DNA of 64,000 bases from Heliocidaris tuberculata. Its lineage: Eukaryota; Echinodermata; Echinoidea; Camarodonta; Echinometridae. The notes beneath the pieces were generated by a model. That model worked only from the letters and a program-made list of their open reading frames with translations, did no database searches and was not told the DNA's origin. Numbering within the stretch: the stretch's first letter is position 1; each line of letters starts with the position of its first letter. The position numbers and the translations under genes are program-made. The stretch lies in assembly GCA_025618425.1 (NCBI GenBank), contig CM046839.1:2951008-3015007 (forward strand), read 5' to 3'. Of this stretch, positions 41,082 to 54,077 are shown piece after piece.

Positions 41082-41582
41082 TTGATGATTATACTGGTGT
41101 TTTTACCTCTTCAACATAGAGGTTGTGACAGGCCGAAATTGACACAGCCCCATACAGTGATGGTCCCGTGCGTGGTTTCAGGAACTAATTTCTTGTTTGT
41201 TTCAATATGCAGTACTCAGAAATTTCAACATTTTACACTTCCAATGGACTCGAATGGAAATATTGATTTTAATAAATATTTTATACAAATAATAGTACAA
41301 GAAGAACAAAACTCACTGTCCCTGTGCCAATATAGATCTACAGGAAAATTTAGATATACTTCCAGATGCACTGTCGAAACTATGGTGTCAGTGCATCATG
41401 TGACGGAAAAATTTAAAGCAATTTTTAACATGGTAGAGATCGATATAGAACATCACATTGAGATCGATGGCTTTTGCCTATACATCCCAGGCATTTTAGG
41501 CAATGCGACTAGATCTATCATACCTCATTTCAATTATTTTCTGCCATCGAACGACGGAAAAAAGAGACTACACTTAAATTGA
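41082..41582 (+). CDS. Unrecognised 166-codon ORF
   Basis: Open frame starting at ATG 41082. I recognise no domain. It includes TLPMDSNGNIDFNKYF and an acidic EIDIEHHIEIDGF stretch. It lies in intergenic DNA among foldback repeats, has no evident splice partners, and the sequence before it (TTGACACAGCCCCATACAG) resembles the arm of the 40537 foldback. It may be a remnant of a mobile element or chance. Confidence 0.15.
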   Translation: MMIILVFLPLQHRGCDRPKLTQPHTVMVPCVVSGTNFLFVSICSTQKFQHFTLPMDSNGNIDFNKYFIQIIVQEEQNSLSLCQYRSTGKFRYTSRCTVETMVSVHHVTEKFKAIFNMVEIDIEHHIEIDGFCLYIPGILGNATRSIIPHFNYFLPSNDGKKRLHLN

Positions 41583-41857
41583 TGTTTGAAAGGGTTCAGG
41601 ACTTCAGGTTGTCACTAAGCAAAAGATGCGGAACAAGAACATTTGACCCAGAAGCACTTATCCAATGAACAAGGTTATAATATAACCAGAAGTATATCTG
41701 TGCAGCGAGCACAAGAGGGAAGCAAAATGCGTAAAAATGGTGCTAACAGCTATCAACTGGTTGCTCAACTCTGTTATCTGTGTGGTCTCTCTCACTCTCA
41801 GCGGAGCATATCCTGGTCCTCGAGTCGAACGAAATCAAATAGACTGATTTTTCAGTC

Positions 41858-42715
41858 TATCTTCAGGTTAGACCGAAAATTCTGTCCCTCGTTAGTTAGC
41901 TCTTCACTTAGAGACAGAAACGGTCATATCACTCGGCTGTGCAAACCAACTACATGCCGATGTGTAGTTGGAAAAATCACAATAATTTGATTTTTCCTCA
42001 TATACATGTATCTAGATCTAGACTTCTATATTTATTATTGAATTGGTGAGGCCTAGGCTCTACTATTTAAGGAATCGGTTCAACTTCCCAATTTGACTGA
42101 ATAATTCGTTTAAAGCTCCTTTTTCAGGTAATTCAGGGTCTAAGGTATTCTCCGTTTGAAAATCTTGCAGCCGTATTCACACTGTTATGGTGGTAGATCC
42201 AGTGTCCGAACACTTTTCAGAAAATCAACGATAGCAAATAAAATATCTAGGCCTAACCAATATCTGTCAAACTTACATAATGAATGCTCAAAGTCCCACA
42301 GAAAAAGAAGGTGATGGAATTTTAAAAAGACAACGTAGATTTAATACGATATTCCCTTCCGAGTGAACCCCTTCCCAACGATGCGGCGTTTTGGTCCCTT
42401 GAACATGTTGAAAAAGGTACTGTATTTCCATGATTTCCGAACGTGTGAAACCTATGGGAAAAAGACACAACCTTTGTTTCAATAGTGTGGTTTTCATACA
42501 TATGCGTGGGATTACGCGTATGAAAACCCATTTTAGGCGCTTAACTGTACACGTTTGGTAATACAATCTGTTCGGAAATACAATCCTTGACTATATTAGT
42601 GTCAATGCGTATTCGGTTTGCCCAGCAGAGTGACACGACCGTTTCTGTCTCTTACTAGACTTAGTGAAGAGCTAACGAACGAGAGACAAAATTTTCGGTC
42701 TAGATCTATATCTTC
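41858..42715. repeat. Long inverted-repeat pair, ~100-bp arms
   Basis: 41858-41960 (GACCGAAAATTCTGTC, GTTAGCTCTTCACTTAGAG, AGACAGAAACGGTC) is inverted at 42608-42715 (GACCGTTTCTGTCTCTTAC, TAGTGAAGAGCTAACGAACG, GACAAAATTTTCGGTC). About 650 bp of non-repetitive sequence lies between. Could be terminal repeats of a non-autonomous DNA transposon. Confidence 0.7.
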
Positions 42716-43259
42716 AGCCTCAGGTAAGCTATTCCAGTATTAAATTAATCCAATGAGCCGTGGATTATTTCACGATGGCTAATAGTTTCATGGCATGAAA
42801 CTTTCGCGAGCCTGAACCACTTGAACATGTTGAAAAACTCGCGAACATTATGCACGCGAAAGTTTCGGGTTTTTACCGTTGCTGCCGGAGCTGAGCAGCC
42901 ACCATGGCCACGGCCCCGGCAGCCGCCGTGATACTGTGATACGGTAGCCTGCATGCAACAAATGCCGATTCCATGCAAACAATCACACATGACAACCACA
43001 TTTCGGACCGTTTTTGGCGAAAAATACAATATTCAAAACTAACAAAGGTACTTAATGTGCATTTCAAAATTCAAGCTTATAATGATTACATAAAACAAGA
43101 AATTTTCTTACCTAGATTTAAAAATTGTGAAAGGTGGACTCTCAGCTCAGCTGTGCGATCGCAACACCAACGCACTGCATTGCAATTAGGATCCGGGATA
43201 TCATACGGTATACTCGACTCGACTCAATAAGATGACAGCCTGTCAAAACAGTATCCGAA

Positions 43260-44080
43260 AAAGCCTCGCTCTAAATGTTGGGGGTGGGGGGGGGGGGGGG
43301 GGCGCTCGGGGGCGACGGAGGGTGATCCCTTTCCCGAATTTAGAAAATCACAAGAAATTTCTTAATGATGACTTAACGCTGCCTGAGGCTTACCCCAGTA
43401 TGATAAACGAGAAAAAGTTGTGCCTAATAAGACTTTGATTTACCTGTGATATGAGAAAGTACTCGTAAGTTTTATAACTGCAAAATGCAAAACTTACTCA
43501 TTCGGTCGCGAAATTAAAAAAAATGTTTCACAATGCATGGGTACTGCTAAACATTTTTTTTTCTTCCCCCCCCAAAAAAAAAAAACTGAGGAGCATTACG
43601 TAGCATTCTATCTCGCCTTGGGAAATTTCAAATCTAAAAATTCTCGAGATGACCAGCTCCTCTCCCCCCTCCCCCCCCCCCCCCATGCAGTGTCTTATTT
43701 TTAAAAATAAAAACTGTTGTACATCATCATCATGCCTTGGGAAATTCCAACTCATAAAATTATTGAGGGTGGGACTCGGGGGAACTTGGGGTAGTTCAAG
43801 TCTCAACATTTTCTCAGGGTTCGAAGGGGAATCCCGTTTCCTCACCAACCGCCGGGTATTACTGCGTAGTCTCTTATCCCTCAATTTTTCTTTAAATTAC
43901 AAAAACATTTCTTTAAACTATAGGAAACCTGAACTCACTCTTTAACCCCTTCTCCCATGCAGCCCTCCAGTTACAATAATGTTTTCACACAGTGTAGTAA
44001 GATATTGAACTTACTCAATTTTCAAATCACCCCCGCCCCCCCCCCCCCCCCCATTCGAAAATCCTGGATCCACTCGTGAA
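43260..44080. repeat. G/C-homopolymer-rich dispersed repeats
   Basis: Long G run at 43270-43302, C runs at ~43670-43684 and ~44035-44052, each beside fragments of the same family (CATTCGAAAATCCTGGATCC). Confidence 0.6.
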
Positions 44081-45059
44081 CAGTCAAATTGTTTGTTTGT
44101 TTTATAGCAGAGACGTAAAATGGATAGTAAGTAAATATGATCAACAAAAGAAAACGAGGAGGAAAATAGACCAAATAAAAGAAAATAATAATTAGCAGCA
44201 GAATATTATATTCCATGAATTTTACACTTCAATGTTTGAATTGAAATTATTTTATTCATGAACATGTTATCATAGTACAATGACAATAGTGTTATAATAA
44301 AAACATGAATACAAGAAGGTCTAATGAAATGGAATGTGCATGACTTGTTCAAGGGACCGATTATCATGTCAGCATCATTATTGCTATCATGAAATTAATA
44401 TCATTTTCCCCTTCTTCTTTCCATCATCTTTCTACCTTTGTATTCTTTCTGATGAAAACAAATAAAGATTTGTCACATTTTTAAAACACAAAATTTCATG
44501 TAACACAGGTTAAAACTGGAATACTATATATTAAAATAAAAGCCCCCTAATCCAATTATTATGCTATAAATACGTACGAGATATTTAAAAGCCTGGTGTA
44601 AACATGGAATGATTCGTGAAAGTTTTCACGTTTCATGAGCGACATAATTATTATAGACCATGCCTTTAATTTCATCTTTTGCTCCTCGCTTAGAACTAGA
44701 GCTTTGGTTCATTTCTTCGTGAACTAAAAGTCGTAAATTCAAATCATGCCTTAAAAACTCATATTATGAGACTGATGTATAAATACTGACTTAATTGGAA
44801 AAGCCTGCGACTATATTGTTTCATTGTATTGTCAAATGCTGTCAATCATCATCATCATCATAACTGAGTCAAAATGAATACAATCATATTTGAAAAAGAC
44901 AATAGTGCATAACAGAGACAATATTCTTAAAAAGTTCACATTCTACTTCTCCTCCTCCTCCTCCGTTTCCGTATTATTTTTCGTTTTCTTGTTCTTTTTT
45001 TGTTTATTCTTCCACTGTGAAATATCTTACCCTTCTCCCCCCCCCCCTCTCTCCCTCTC

Positions 45060-45070
<11 letters not shown>

Positions 45071-45100
<30 letters not shown>

Positions 45101-45152
45101 CTCTCTCTCTCTCTCTCTCTTTTCTCTCTCTATCTTTTCTCTCTCTCTCTTC
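45071..45152. repeat. (CT)n microsatellite
   Basis: CT dinucleotides with TTTTCTCT breaks, preceded by C runs. On the STRA6 transcript it would be a GA-rich stretch of the 3' UTR. Confidence 0.9.
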
Positions 45153-45203
45153 ATAATAATCTTTCTTGTTTTTTCGTCGTCATATCGATATACATGTATT
45201 TCA

Positions 45204-45611
45204 CTAAGTACTCTTGGCTGTCCTAGTCGGTGTGCCGGGCAGGCTTATTTCTTCTTCTTCAATCACTAACGGTGTATCTGACGAGTTCGAAAGCACATCT
45301 TCACTTTTTATCAATCTCGCCTGCAATCCACTTGATGCTGAGGGCTCAACATCATTTTTCTCTTCTTTTTTCCTCATCTCCTCTTTTTCTTTCTTCATTG
45401 AAGCTGGAGATTGTGTTATCTGGAAACTTTCTGGAATGCTGACCGTAGACCAAGTCTTTGCAGTTGATCCCGAACGAGAATGTGATGTCGAATCAGGCTG
45501 TGACGCTTCCGAGCTTGGTCCGTAATCAGATGTCGTAATAAAATTCGTTTCACGCTCATCGTCGATCACGGCCGTCGATGATGTAATGGGCTTGGACTCT
45601 GGTTTGAAACC
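45204..45611 (-). CDS. STRA6: STRA6 last exon
   Basis: Tail of 135 residues: Ser/Thr-rich, a [13 protein letters not shown] charged helix and a [24 protein letters not shown] end with proline-directed Ser/Thr sites, then TAG. Accepted because of the good ATGCAG acceptor and matching phase 0; no family similarity is expected here. Confidence 0.75.
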   Translation of the reverse strand, partial: GFKPESKPITSSTAVIDDERETNFITTSDYGPSSEASQPDSTSHSRSGSTAKTWSTVSIPESFQITQSPASMKKEKEEMRKKEEKNDVEPSASSGLQARLIKSEDVLSNSSDTPLVIEEEEISLPGTPTRTAKST

Positions 45612-48600
45612 CTGCATTTTTGACAGAAGGAAACAGAATAAAATCAATTCATATTTTGTTTATTTGTATTTTCATTGTTTGCTTTGCTTGTAGTTTTTGC
45701 TGTTGCTCCCCCCCCCCCCCTCCCTCCCCCCTTCCACCACCAAAATTAAATTTCATGTTACTGTGCACCCGGACCCACAAAGGAAAGGGGAGGGCCATCC
45801 CTGGAAGCCGAGGAGCTATAATTATCCTCCCAAGAATATACTTTTTTCCAGATAGCCCGTTTGAGAAGACTGGATTGCATTCTCAGGCGCTACAGCTATA
45901 CTGTGTATTTACTTTGATAATGATTTTTTTTCTTCAAAATAAATGTATTAATATCCTCGTCTTGTAAATTTTTTTCCCTGTTCTTGTGGTTGTCTATGAT
46001 CATCTCAAATTTAAAACTGCTTGACAGAAAGTGAAAACTTTGATTTAATTGAGTCATCATAATTGCCCCCCCCCCCCCAAAAAAAGTAAGCATAATAGTA
46101 TGAACGCATAACACATGAACCAGTAGCGTAGGTCAAGCGGCGGAGGGGGAAGGGGGGAGGTAGAGGGGTACTAGTCTTAACTAGCGTGACTAGAGTAGGG
46201 TTGACAATAAATAATTGCCGTGTATTCATAGACAGTGAATTTACCGTACCATCTTCATCTCACATTTTCATCCATTCTCTCTCTTTCTCTCTCTCTCTCT
46301 GTGTACAGTGGCGGATCCAGGATTTTGTAAAAGAGGGGGCACAGAACCAGAAAAGTACTCAATTAAGGAGGCAATTTTTGTATTATGTACTTAAGGTATG
46401 CCAGTTTGGTTTCAAAGGGGGGGGGGGGGGGTCGCGGCCGATTCGGCCTCCCCCTGAATCCACCCCTGCTGTATATGTCTGTCTCTGTCTCTCTTTCTCT
46501 CTTTCTCTCTCTCTCTCTCTCACTTCGATTCTCTCCGGGCACATTGGTCGGTCTTGACCAAACATTTTCTAATATAAATGGGGCATGCAGCAGATATTGC
46601 AACAAGAAATTAATTTTGCAGCTGAGTGATTCATTAGATTATATAGCGCCTTTAATGACCATGTAGCATGAATCAACACATAATAGAAAGGTGTGGTAAT
46701 GAATAATTATCAAGATGACACTCAAGAGTACTATCACAAAACGTGAGAAATGTACACATTAAAGGTAAACATGATGATCTTTTTAAATTCGTTTTAGTGC
46801 AAACATAAGTATGTGTTGATTGGCAATTCAATAAGATATTCATTTATCTAACGGGGTGCTGTGGTGGAAGAAATATAAGCCTATACCATATCTGTTATTC
46901 CCTTCTTACACGTATTGTAGAAAAATATTGATTATTAATTTCAAGTGTTAATGTGGTTATGATAGTTCAAAACAAATTATGATAACGATGATAATAAATC
47001 ATAACAACAATGAAGATCCTAATCTTAACTTATCAAGAACATTTTCCATTAAATAAATAAATCAGAATGCTTAAAGAATCCAAAGTCTAGGATAAAGTCA
47101 TTTTTTTCTCTGGAACCCCAAAGGGTGTTATATGCAGATTATGAATTGTTCGCAACAAGAAAAGTACATTTGTATTATGAAAATCTATATTCTTAGCATG
47201 TGGAAACGAACCAATATCAAGACACAGTGCACATTATTGACTGAGAGTTCCTTTCCTGAGATTGCGCTTAAAGAAATATGATTCTACATCAATCGAATTA
47301 GAATAAATTCTGTAAAGATTTTTATTTCTACCAGCACCCCCTTCCCCCTTTATAACATTTATTTACTCTCTTGATATTTCATTTCATAATTATTATAAAA
47401 ACATTAATTCATAACATTTAAATCAGATATTTTGGCCCTCGATGTTGTTAATTTTGAAGTCAAAGAGAGCGAGAATATTTCGAATTCGAAAACATAAATC
47501 AAAATGATACTGTGCAATTTCATAATAATTTCAAAACACGCAAATGGCAAGCCAGATTCGAGGCAAATGCTAAATTTCCAGAAATGCTCAAGGATAAATA
47601 GAATTACATGTTTGTCTCTGTTTGTACTGATGTTTTTTTCTTTTTAACCTTAAGTGGGGGCTTAAACTCCACCACACATTTTCTCATCTACACTCTGTGT
47701 TGAAAAATAATTAAGAGTTATACAGACATAAAACAAAAGTGTACAAATTCAAGGAAAGTGTATTTTCATTGTTTTTGGTTTGAAAAAGCATTATACCTGT
47801 GTCAAATCCAAAAACCCAGAAGCAAGAATAACCAAATTTTACTAAGTTAATTGTGACACACGACAAATTCCATCGAATTTTGAGGTATTATTTCAAATTC
47901 ATGGTAAGCTAGTAGAATTAACATGATTAATATGATTCAAATCGAGTGAATTACATGAAGATGACAACAACATAGACCCAGGTGGTGAGGGGGGGGGGGG
48001 GGGCATCTGGGGGCATACATGGAGGGACCCGAGATTTGAATTGTATAATACATGTTACAGTATGATCAACAAATATTCAATCACTTCTGAAAAGAAAAGG
48101 ATTGATAAGAAGCCGCACAATACACTAGTCATGCCAGTTGTTGGGTGTGGAGCCCATCTTGAGAACATTTTGAGATTTGAAAATGTAAAAATTATGTTAA
48201 AGAAAAAGTCCTCAGATTTTAAACATTGCCGACCAGAGTTAGGAAAATTCTTTACTCAAAAGGTAAGATTATAATGTTCCTGATATCTGAATATCTTACA
48301 GAATAAAAGAGTACAAAAATAGACCCTCAAATTGACAAAATTTGCAGACAACAATGACAGATAATATTCTGAGTTTGGGCGTCACACCCCTCTCCTCTCT
48401 ATAGTGACGCCGCGCCCCTGCAAACAGAACTATAATTATAACAAACATATCGAATACTTCACATTATATCCTACATCATAAATTCTTGTGCAAGGATTGG
48501 CCAGGAATGTCTCACGTGACATAAAATACTTTCACCATGAAGAAAACATGGATATCGTGTGACGTCAGACCTCCGTATATTTTTCTCTATACCGATATTT

Positions 48601-51275
48601 TGACGTCACTTTTTCGTTATTCTGGATATTTCGAAACTATCGATATCTCGACAATGTACGGCGATAATGTTTGTGCGTGACGAGCCTCTCAGTTTACATG
48701 TATGTAGGTCTACTCTGATTCTACATTTATTTTACTATTTTTTTTAAATCTATCTAGGCTTACTCATGTAGGATATAAATCAAATATACCATGCACTCTT
48801 TTCGAGGCATCAGCTGAAATTATTGATTCTTCGGTGACTGGCATAGTTACTATTTTCTTTGGGGCTGCGCCCTCAGAAAATAGTGCTATGCCAGTAACCT
48901 CAGGGAATCCATAATTTCAAGTGGAGCCTCTTTGTGCAAGGTATATTTGATTAATGTATACATATAGCTGGTGAAGGTACAGTTTAGGCCTCTTGCATAA
49001 AACGTTGCGTTTAGCGCAACCAAGAAAAAAAATCGATTTCATTCAATCAGTATCGAGTATTAGAGACTTGCGTTTAATTTTGAGCTGCGTTACTCAAAAA
49101 ATTAAACGCCACTTGACTTTCAACCAATCAGGATAGCGTACTTGGGACTTGAGTTCATTTTTATTTTTTAGTCGGGATTAAAGCAACTTCATTATGCAAG
49201 ACGACCCAGATCATGTAACAGCATCAGCGAAAAGACATAGGAACAAAATGTATGATGTATACAATTTACTTGTAAATGGATACCAACAATACAATATGAA
49301 CATCATGGTCATGGATGATGAGTATCTGAGCGCGTTGTAGTCATGGTAGTTGTGAATGAGTTGCCAAAGCAGATCTATTATGTAATCTTCAAGTTAGTGA
49401 AACACACCTATTCTATACCTTTAGCTTTGGATGTATTGCATTATAGCTAGTCCTTGTATTCTTGGGTGTATTGGCTAAAAGTACCTGTCGTTCATCATCT
49501 TTACTATCCAAATGCTGTAACTTGGAGTTTGATGATTGCACGCTAGCGGCTTCTATGGCAACGCCATTGTCATCATCTCCGCTAGTGTTCTTTCTCACCT
49601 CTTCCACTCCGCCGTTTTCAATGACGTCATCATTGACGAAGGTTTTCACGGCATCTTTCACGAATTTTTCATCCTTCTTTTGTTTTTCTTCTTCAAGTTG
49701 TCTCTTGACTTCATCCCTCTTGGCGTTGAGTATAGCATCAAAGCGTTCTGCCAGTAGACGGTTATTTCGGACAAGGGTGTAAATGAGGTACCAACGGTTT
49801 CGCGCTCTTACGTTGACTGTCTTCGGAAGAGGGATGTCAACTGAAAGACGAAGAAGTGAAATTGAAGAGTGTATTTTTTTTTTTTTTTTCGTTGTGAAAT
49901 ATTTTTAATCATGTATGAAAATGAAACAATAGGAAGCACGAGTTGTAACTCTCTTGTCCCTATTGTAAAAAGTAAATTGAGGGGTGGGGATGAAATGGTC
50001 TTCGTCATATAAATATACCCGCACAATTTCTCTCGCCCATCTTCCAGGTTTACTCTTCTTTAATGAAATCAAATAATTATAATCTTTTCAACCGAAAAGT
50101 AAGCTTCTACTTATTCTGACCATGGAACTAATGAAATTGAATTTGTTTTTTTCAAAATACATACTTATTTCGATGGTCATTAAATCGCATTAGGCAAATT
50201 GAATTAAATTTTAGACTAGAGTTGTTCATGAAACCAGACCAAAGATATAATGATGCCAAAGAGTAAACTGAAGAACGCAGACCTCATCAAAAACGGAGGA
50301 GGGGCACCCCGTTCGCCTCCTTTTAAAAAAATCTAGGATTGGCCATCCGTTAATCAGTTTACTTAACATTTTATACGACTGGTTGTTAGATTGCTCCTTA
50401 AAACAACTGTAACCTTGGCAAAAATCTAGAAATTACCTTCTTCATCTTCGCTGAATTCAAAGACTTTGTCTTTCTTATCCCTCTGAGTTTTGAGAAGATA
50501 ATGGCAGAATGTAATGACTACTGGATGCGTATGGACCACCTCTAACTGAAGAAAACCCAGATACGCCTTGTAACCTGAAGATAAAAAAAGAAAATCAAAG
50601 TGATAATTAAAAGTAGAATAAAGGAATATTGAACATTTGAAATTTGAATTATTCTATCTATAAAAAAAGACATCATGGTTTTTAAAACAACGGCTTTAAT
50701 GTTTGAGCAATCCAGATACTAGATATAGGCCATTATTATACCGAATGGTGCAGTCAACAATCAATTAACAGAACCGATGTAATCACACCTTGACAAGTGA
50801 GAGCGTTATGTATAGCAATTCATTTATTATTAATATATAGGTATTTTCAGTATCTCCTTTCGAAGAAATTGCCATTAAACGACTTTGTGTTCGCATTTCT
50901 AACGAAGATGAAAATACTTAATTAACATGAAAATATTAATACAAAATTAATCAGAAAATATTAGTTGCATCAGATATAATATATGTCAAAAGTTTTTCTT
51001 TGAAACAGTAAAAATACTGTGTCATTCAAAAACGAAAATATTTAAAGAAAATGTAAGAGAACATAATTGTAAAATGCTAATAAAACCTATAAACGAATAC
51101 CTGAATCATACAACTCGAACCCCCTCATCAATAAACATCGGTCTATCCGACCAACCAGCAACAAACCAAAGAGAACCGATTTGAATATCCGAAGAAGGCA
51201 GGATGCTAGACCGATGATGACGTTGACAAAGAAGAAGAAGTAGACTTCAACGTGAAAGAGTCGTCTGCAAATTTA

Positions 51276-51320
<45 letters not shown>

Positions 51321-54039
51321 TAGCTGATTGTATCGGAATTAATTGTGTTTTCTGACACGCTTTGCAAACGCTGAGATAGGAAATGCATTTTAAGTGAATA
51401 TACACTATATGGTTTATTTAAAACGAATATAACAAGAGACTTATAAGACAATGTGTAGCAAGCAGGAGTGACAGGCTCTTATTCTTCTTTTTCTTGTAAT
51501 CTTCAAAGGCTATACAGCCAATCATCATGATCACGAAGGCTCATACATGTATGTAAAGACTAAACTAGAGTCCCTTCATTTACAGAATTACGACATGGAC
51601 TTTCTTTTTTTTTTTAAACAAAATTGAGTTCGAATTCTTCCTATTTAGAAGACTTAGGTGCTCATCGGAATTGAATAGAAATAGTGGAAACAAAATGGCC
51701 TGGACTCTATTAAACCTGTAGAAAGCGCCCCTTGCGTGAATGAAGTCCATTTTTATGAAAAATGCATCCTAATTACAAGTTTACCTGTTGTCTATACTGA
51801 GCTCTTTTCCTCGCTGTTGAAGAAATAGAAATTTCGCTGTAATAACCTGACTATAGTAGACAACCAGGTAGACAATTACGGATAACCTGGAAGAGGGGAG
51901 ATGTGAATATAAAACAAATTAAAACGTCATAGTAATAAGGAAACCAACAGCCATGGTTTTACGGACACATTTTTCTTTTTTTTTTTTTTTTTGCCCGGGG
52001 GGGGGGGGGGGGCTAACGCTTCTTGCATGAACATCGACTTCTCAGCTTCTAAATTTAGGGGGCGAGCGAAGCAAGTAAAACTTTATTTCGTCTTCAAAGT
52101 AGATAAAATATAAAACTTACATTTTGGGGCACCTCTTTGCCCGAATATGAGGATACTCGGGCACCTCGAATGAGGTGACGGTGGCCCGAATACTGGTATT
52201 TTCAAACTTCTAGGGGTGCAGCCCCTCTGCCTCGTACACCTCTGCCAAGAGCAATGCATTTATTTTGTTTTTTTAAATTTCACGTAAGATACAGTTAAAA
52301 CATTAAGGCATATAATGTTTTAAAAGCCGAATGCAACCTAAAATATCTCAGCATGGTCATTTTACATTTATATCTTAAACAAAGTGTACCAATCACCAAA
52401 ATATATTTTGTTCTCTGTGCTTGGGGTTCCCAGTGGCTATAATATATCAAAAGAATGAGCTTCAGATGATAATGCTATAAAGAGATACTGCAAAGGTTAA
52501 TACACTCTAAGTAAACATTACGGCGACTTGAGAGTAGACAAATCGACGCATCCATACATCCGTACTGGGCGTTGTGGCGTGCGCCTGTAATCCAGCTAAC
52601 AGTGGAAGTTATAAACTGATTCAGCGGACCCAGGTTCGAGACTGAGTCACGTCTTTCGGATGGTGACGTTAAAGGTTGGTCCCAGACGTAAATAATCATA
52701 TCTGATTGATACACGTCTGTAAAAACCCAATTACACACACACACACACACACACATCAAGGCCCTCGCGGAACCTAACCCCGACTTCGGTTCCGCGCGGG
52801 CCCTTGTGTGGGGGCTTTTATGTTTTCCTTTAATTTCTTCATACTCCTCAACCATTAAACCATAGTGGGTCAGGTTAAGTGTTTTTAGGTTAATTTTGTA
52901 GTTCCTAGCTGTACCCATATTATTTTTCAGGTGATTGGTACACCTTAACTGTTAATGAAGGTCTGCATATTCTTACCATTGATTCTTGATCAGTGTCCAT
53001 ACCCAGTTTTCTTCTTTGTTGATGATGGGGAGAATGAGGAGGTAAATGACGAGGAAGGTAAGAAGCCACAATGTCAACTGAAGTAGGATGAAACCTGAAA
53101 GATTAACAGTAATTTCTAAGAACATAATATGGTGTGAATTATTGATGGGCTTTCTATTGTTCAATTTTCTTTTTTGTTTTTAAATGTTTTTCATTACAAT
53201 CATTATCATTCCACAGAGAACTATTCACATGACCTCGGCATTAAACAGTTAAACTGTATACTGATTATGATTTGAACACAAGCCCTAGAAATAATTTACC
53301 ATTAACTTGAACGAAATGTCCTAAATACTGAAGACGCATATATGATATTCTGATGATTATGTACAAACTAAGAGCAAGAATCAATACAAATATGTGCTTA
53401 CCCCAAAGAATAAATGCAATATGATATCCGGAATACTTGAGACTTGAGACCTATTGGAAAAATAGAATGGATACAGGAAAATAGCATTTTTTTTATAGTA
53501 TAAGAAACAATCTCAAGTTTGTAAAACAACAATAAAGAAAGAGTGTACCCTTGTATACCCTCATAACTAACCCCTCCCCTCCCCCTCTCTCTCTATCCCT
53601 CCCTCTCTCTCTTTTTCTTTGTTAATTTTTGTGTTATCTTTCCTCATCATTTAATCATTTTTGTAATTTGGAATATTCACTCATAGCGAGGGGCGTTAAT
53701 TAAAAAAAAAAACCCTGCAAGTATCTTAATAACTGGCTTACCACTAAAGTTGTGTTCGAGAAATTTTCTTTTGGGCAAAATGTTTTATCCCCTCGCCATA
53801 ACCGAAGCGTGTTTCTCCTGCGGGAAGATGAAAAACATTACGTAAAGTTATTTTCTTTCGAAACTAGGTTTCAAATTTGGCATCATGCAACTGAGCGGCT
53901 TTGCCGCTTCAGAGCCATCCATACACAGAGTTTGGCCAACTCGGTTTCAGTTGAGCACAACATGGCGTATATTCTTTGTTGCATGCTTGCCTAACAAAGC
54001 AACGTGCGCCATATTGTTTGTTACCCACTGGGGCCGAAC

Positions 54040-54077
<38 letters not shown>

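Larger units (their letters stand above)
38592..45203. other. Intergenic region between CCP1 start and STRA6 3' end
   Basis: Should contain the CCP1 promoter/5' UTR just above 38591 and the STRA6 3' UTR just below 45204. No TATA box or other promoter element is clear. It holds foldbacks (39513-39645, 40537-40711), a long inverted-repeat pair (41858-41960 with 42608-42715), an unrecognised 166-codon ORF, G/C homopolymers, and CT-rich sequence near 45070-45150. A minus-strand AATAAA at 45003-45008 is a candidate STRA6 poly(A) signal. Confidence 0.55.
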
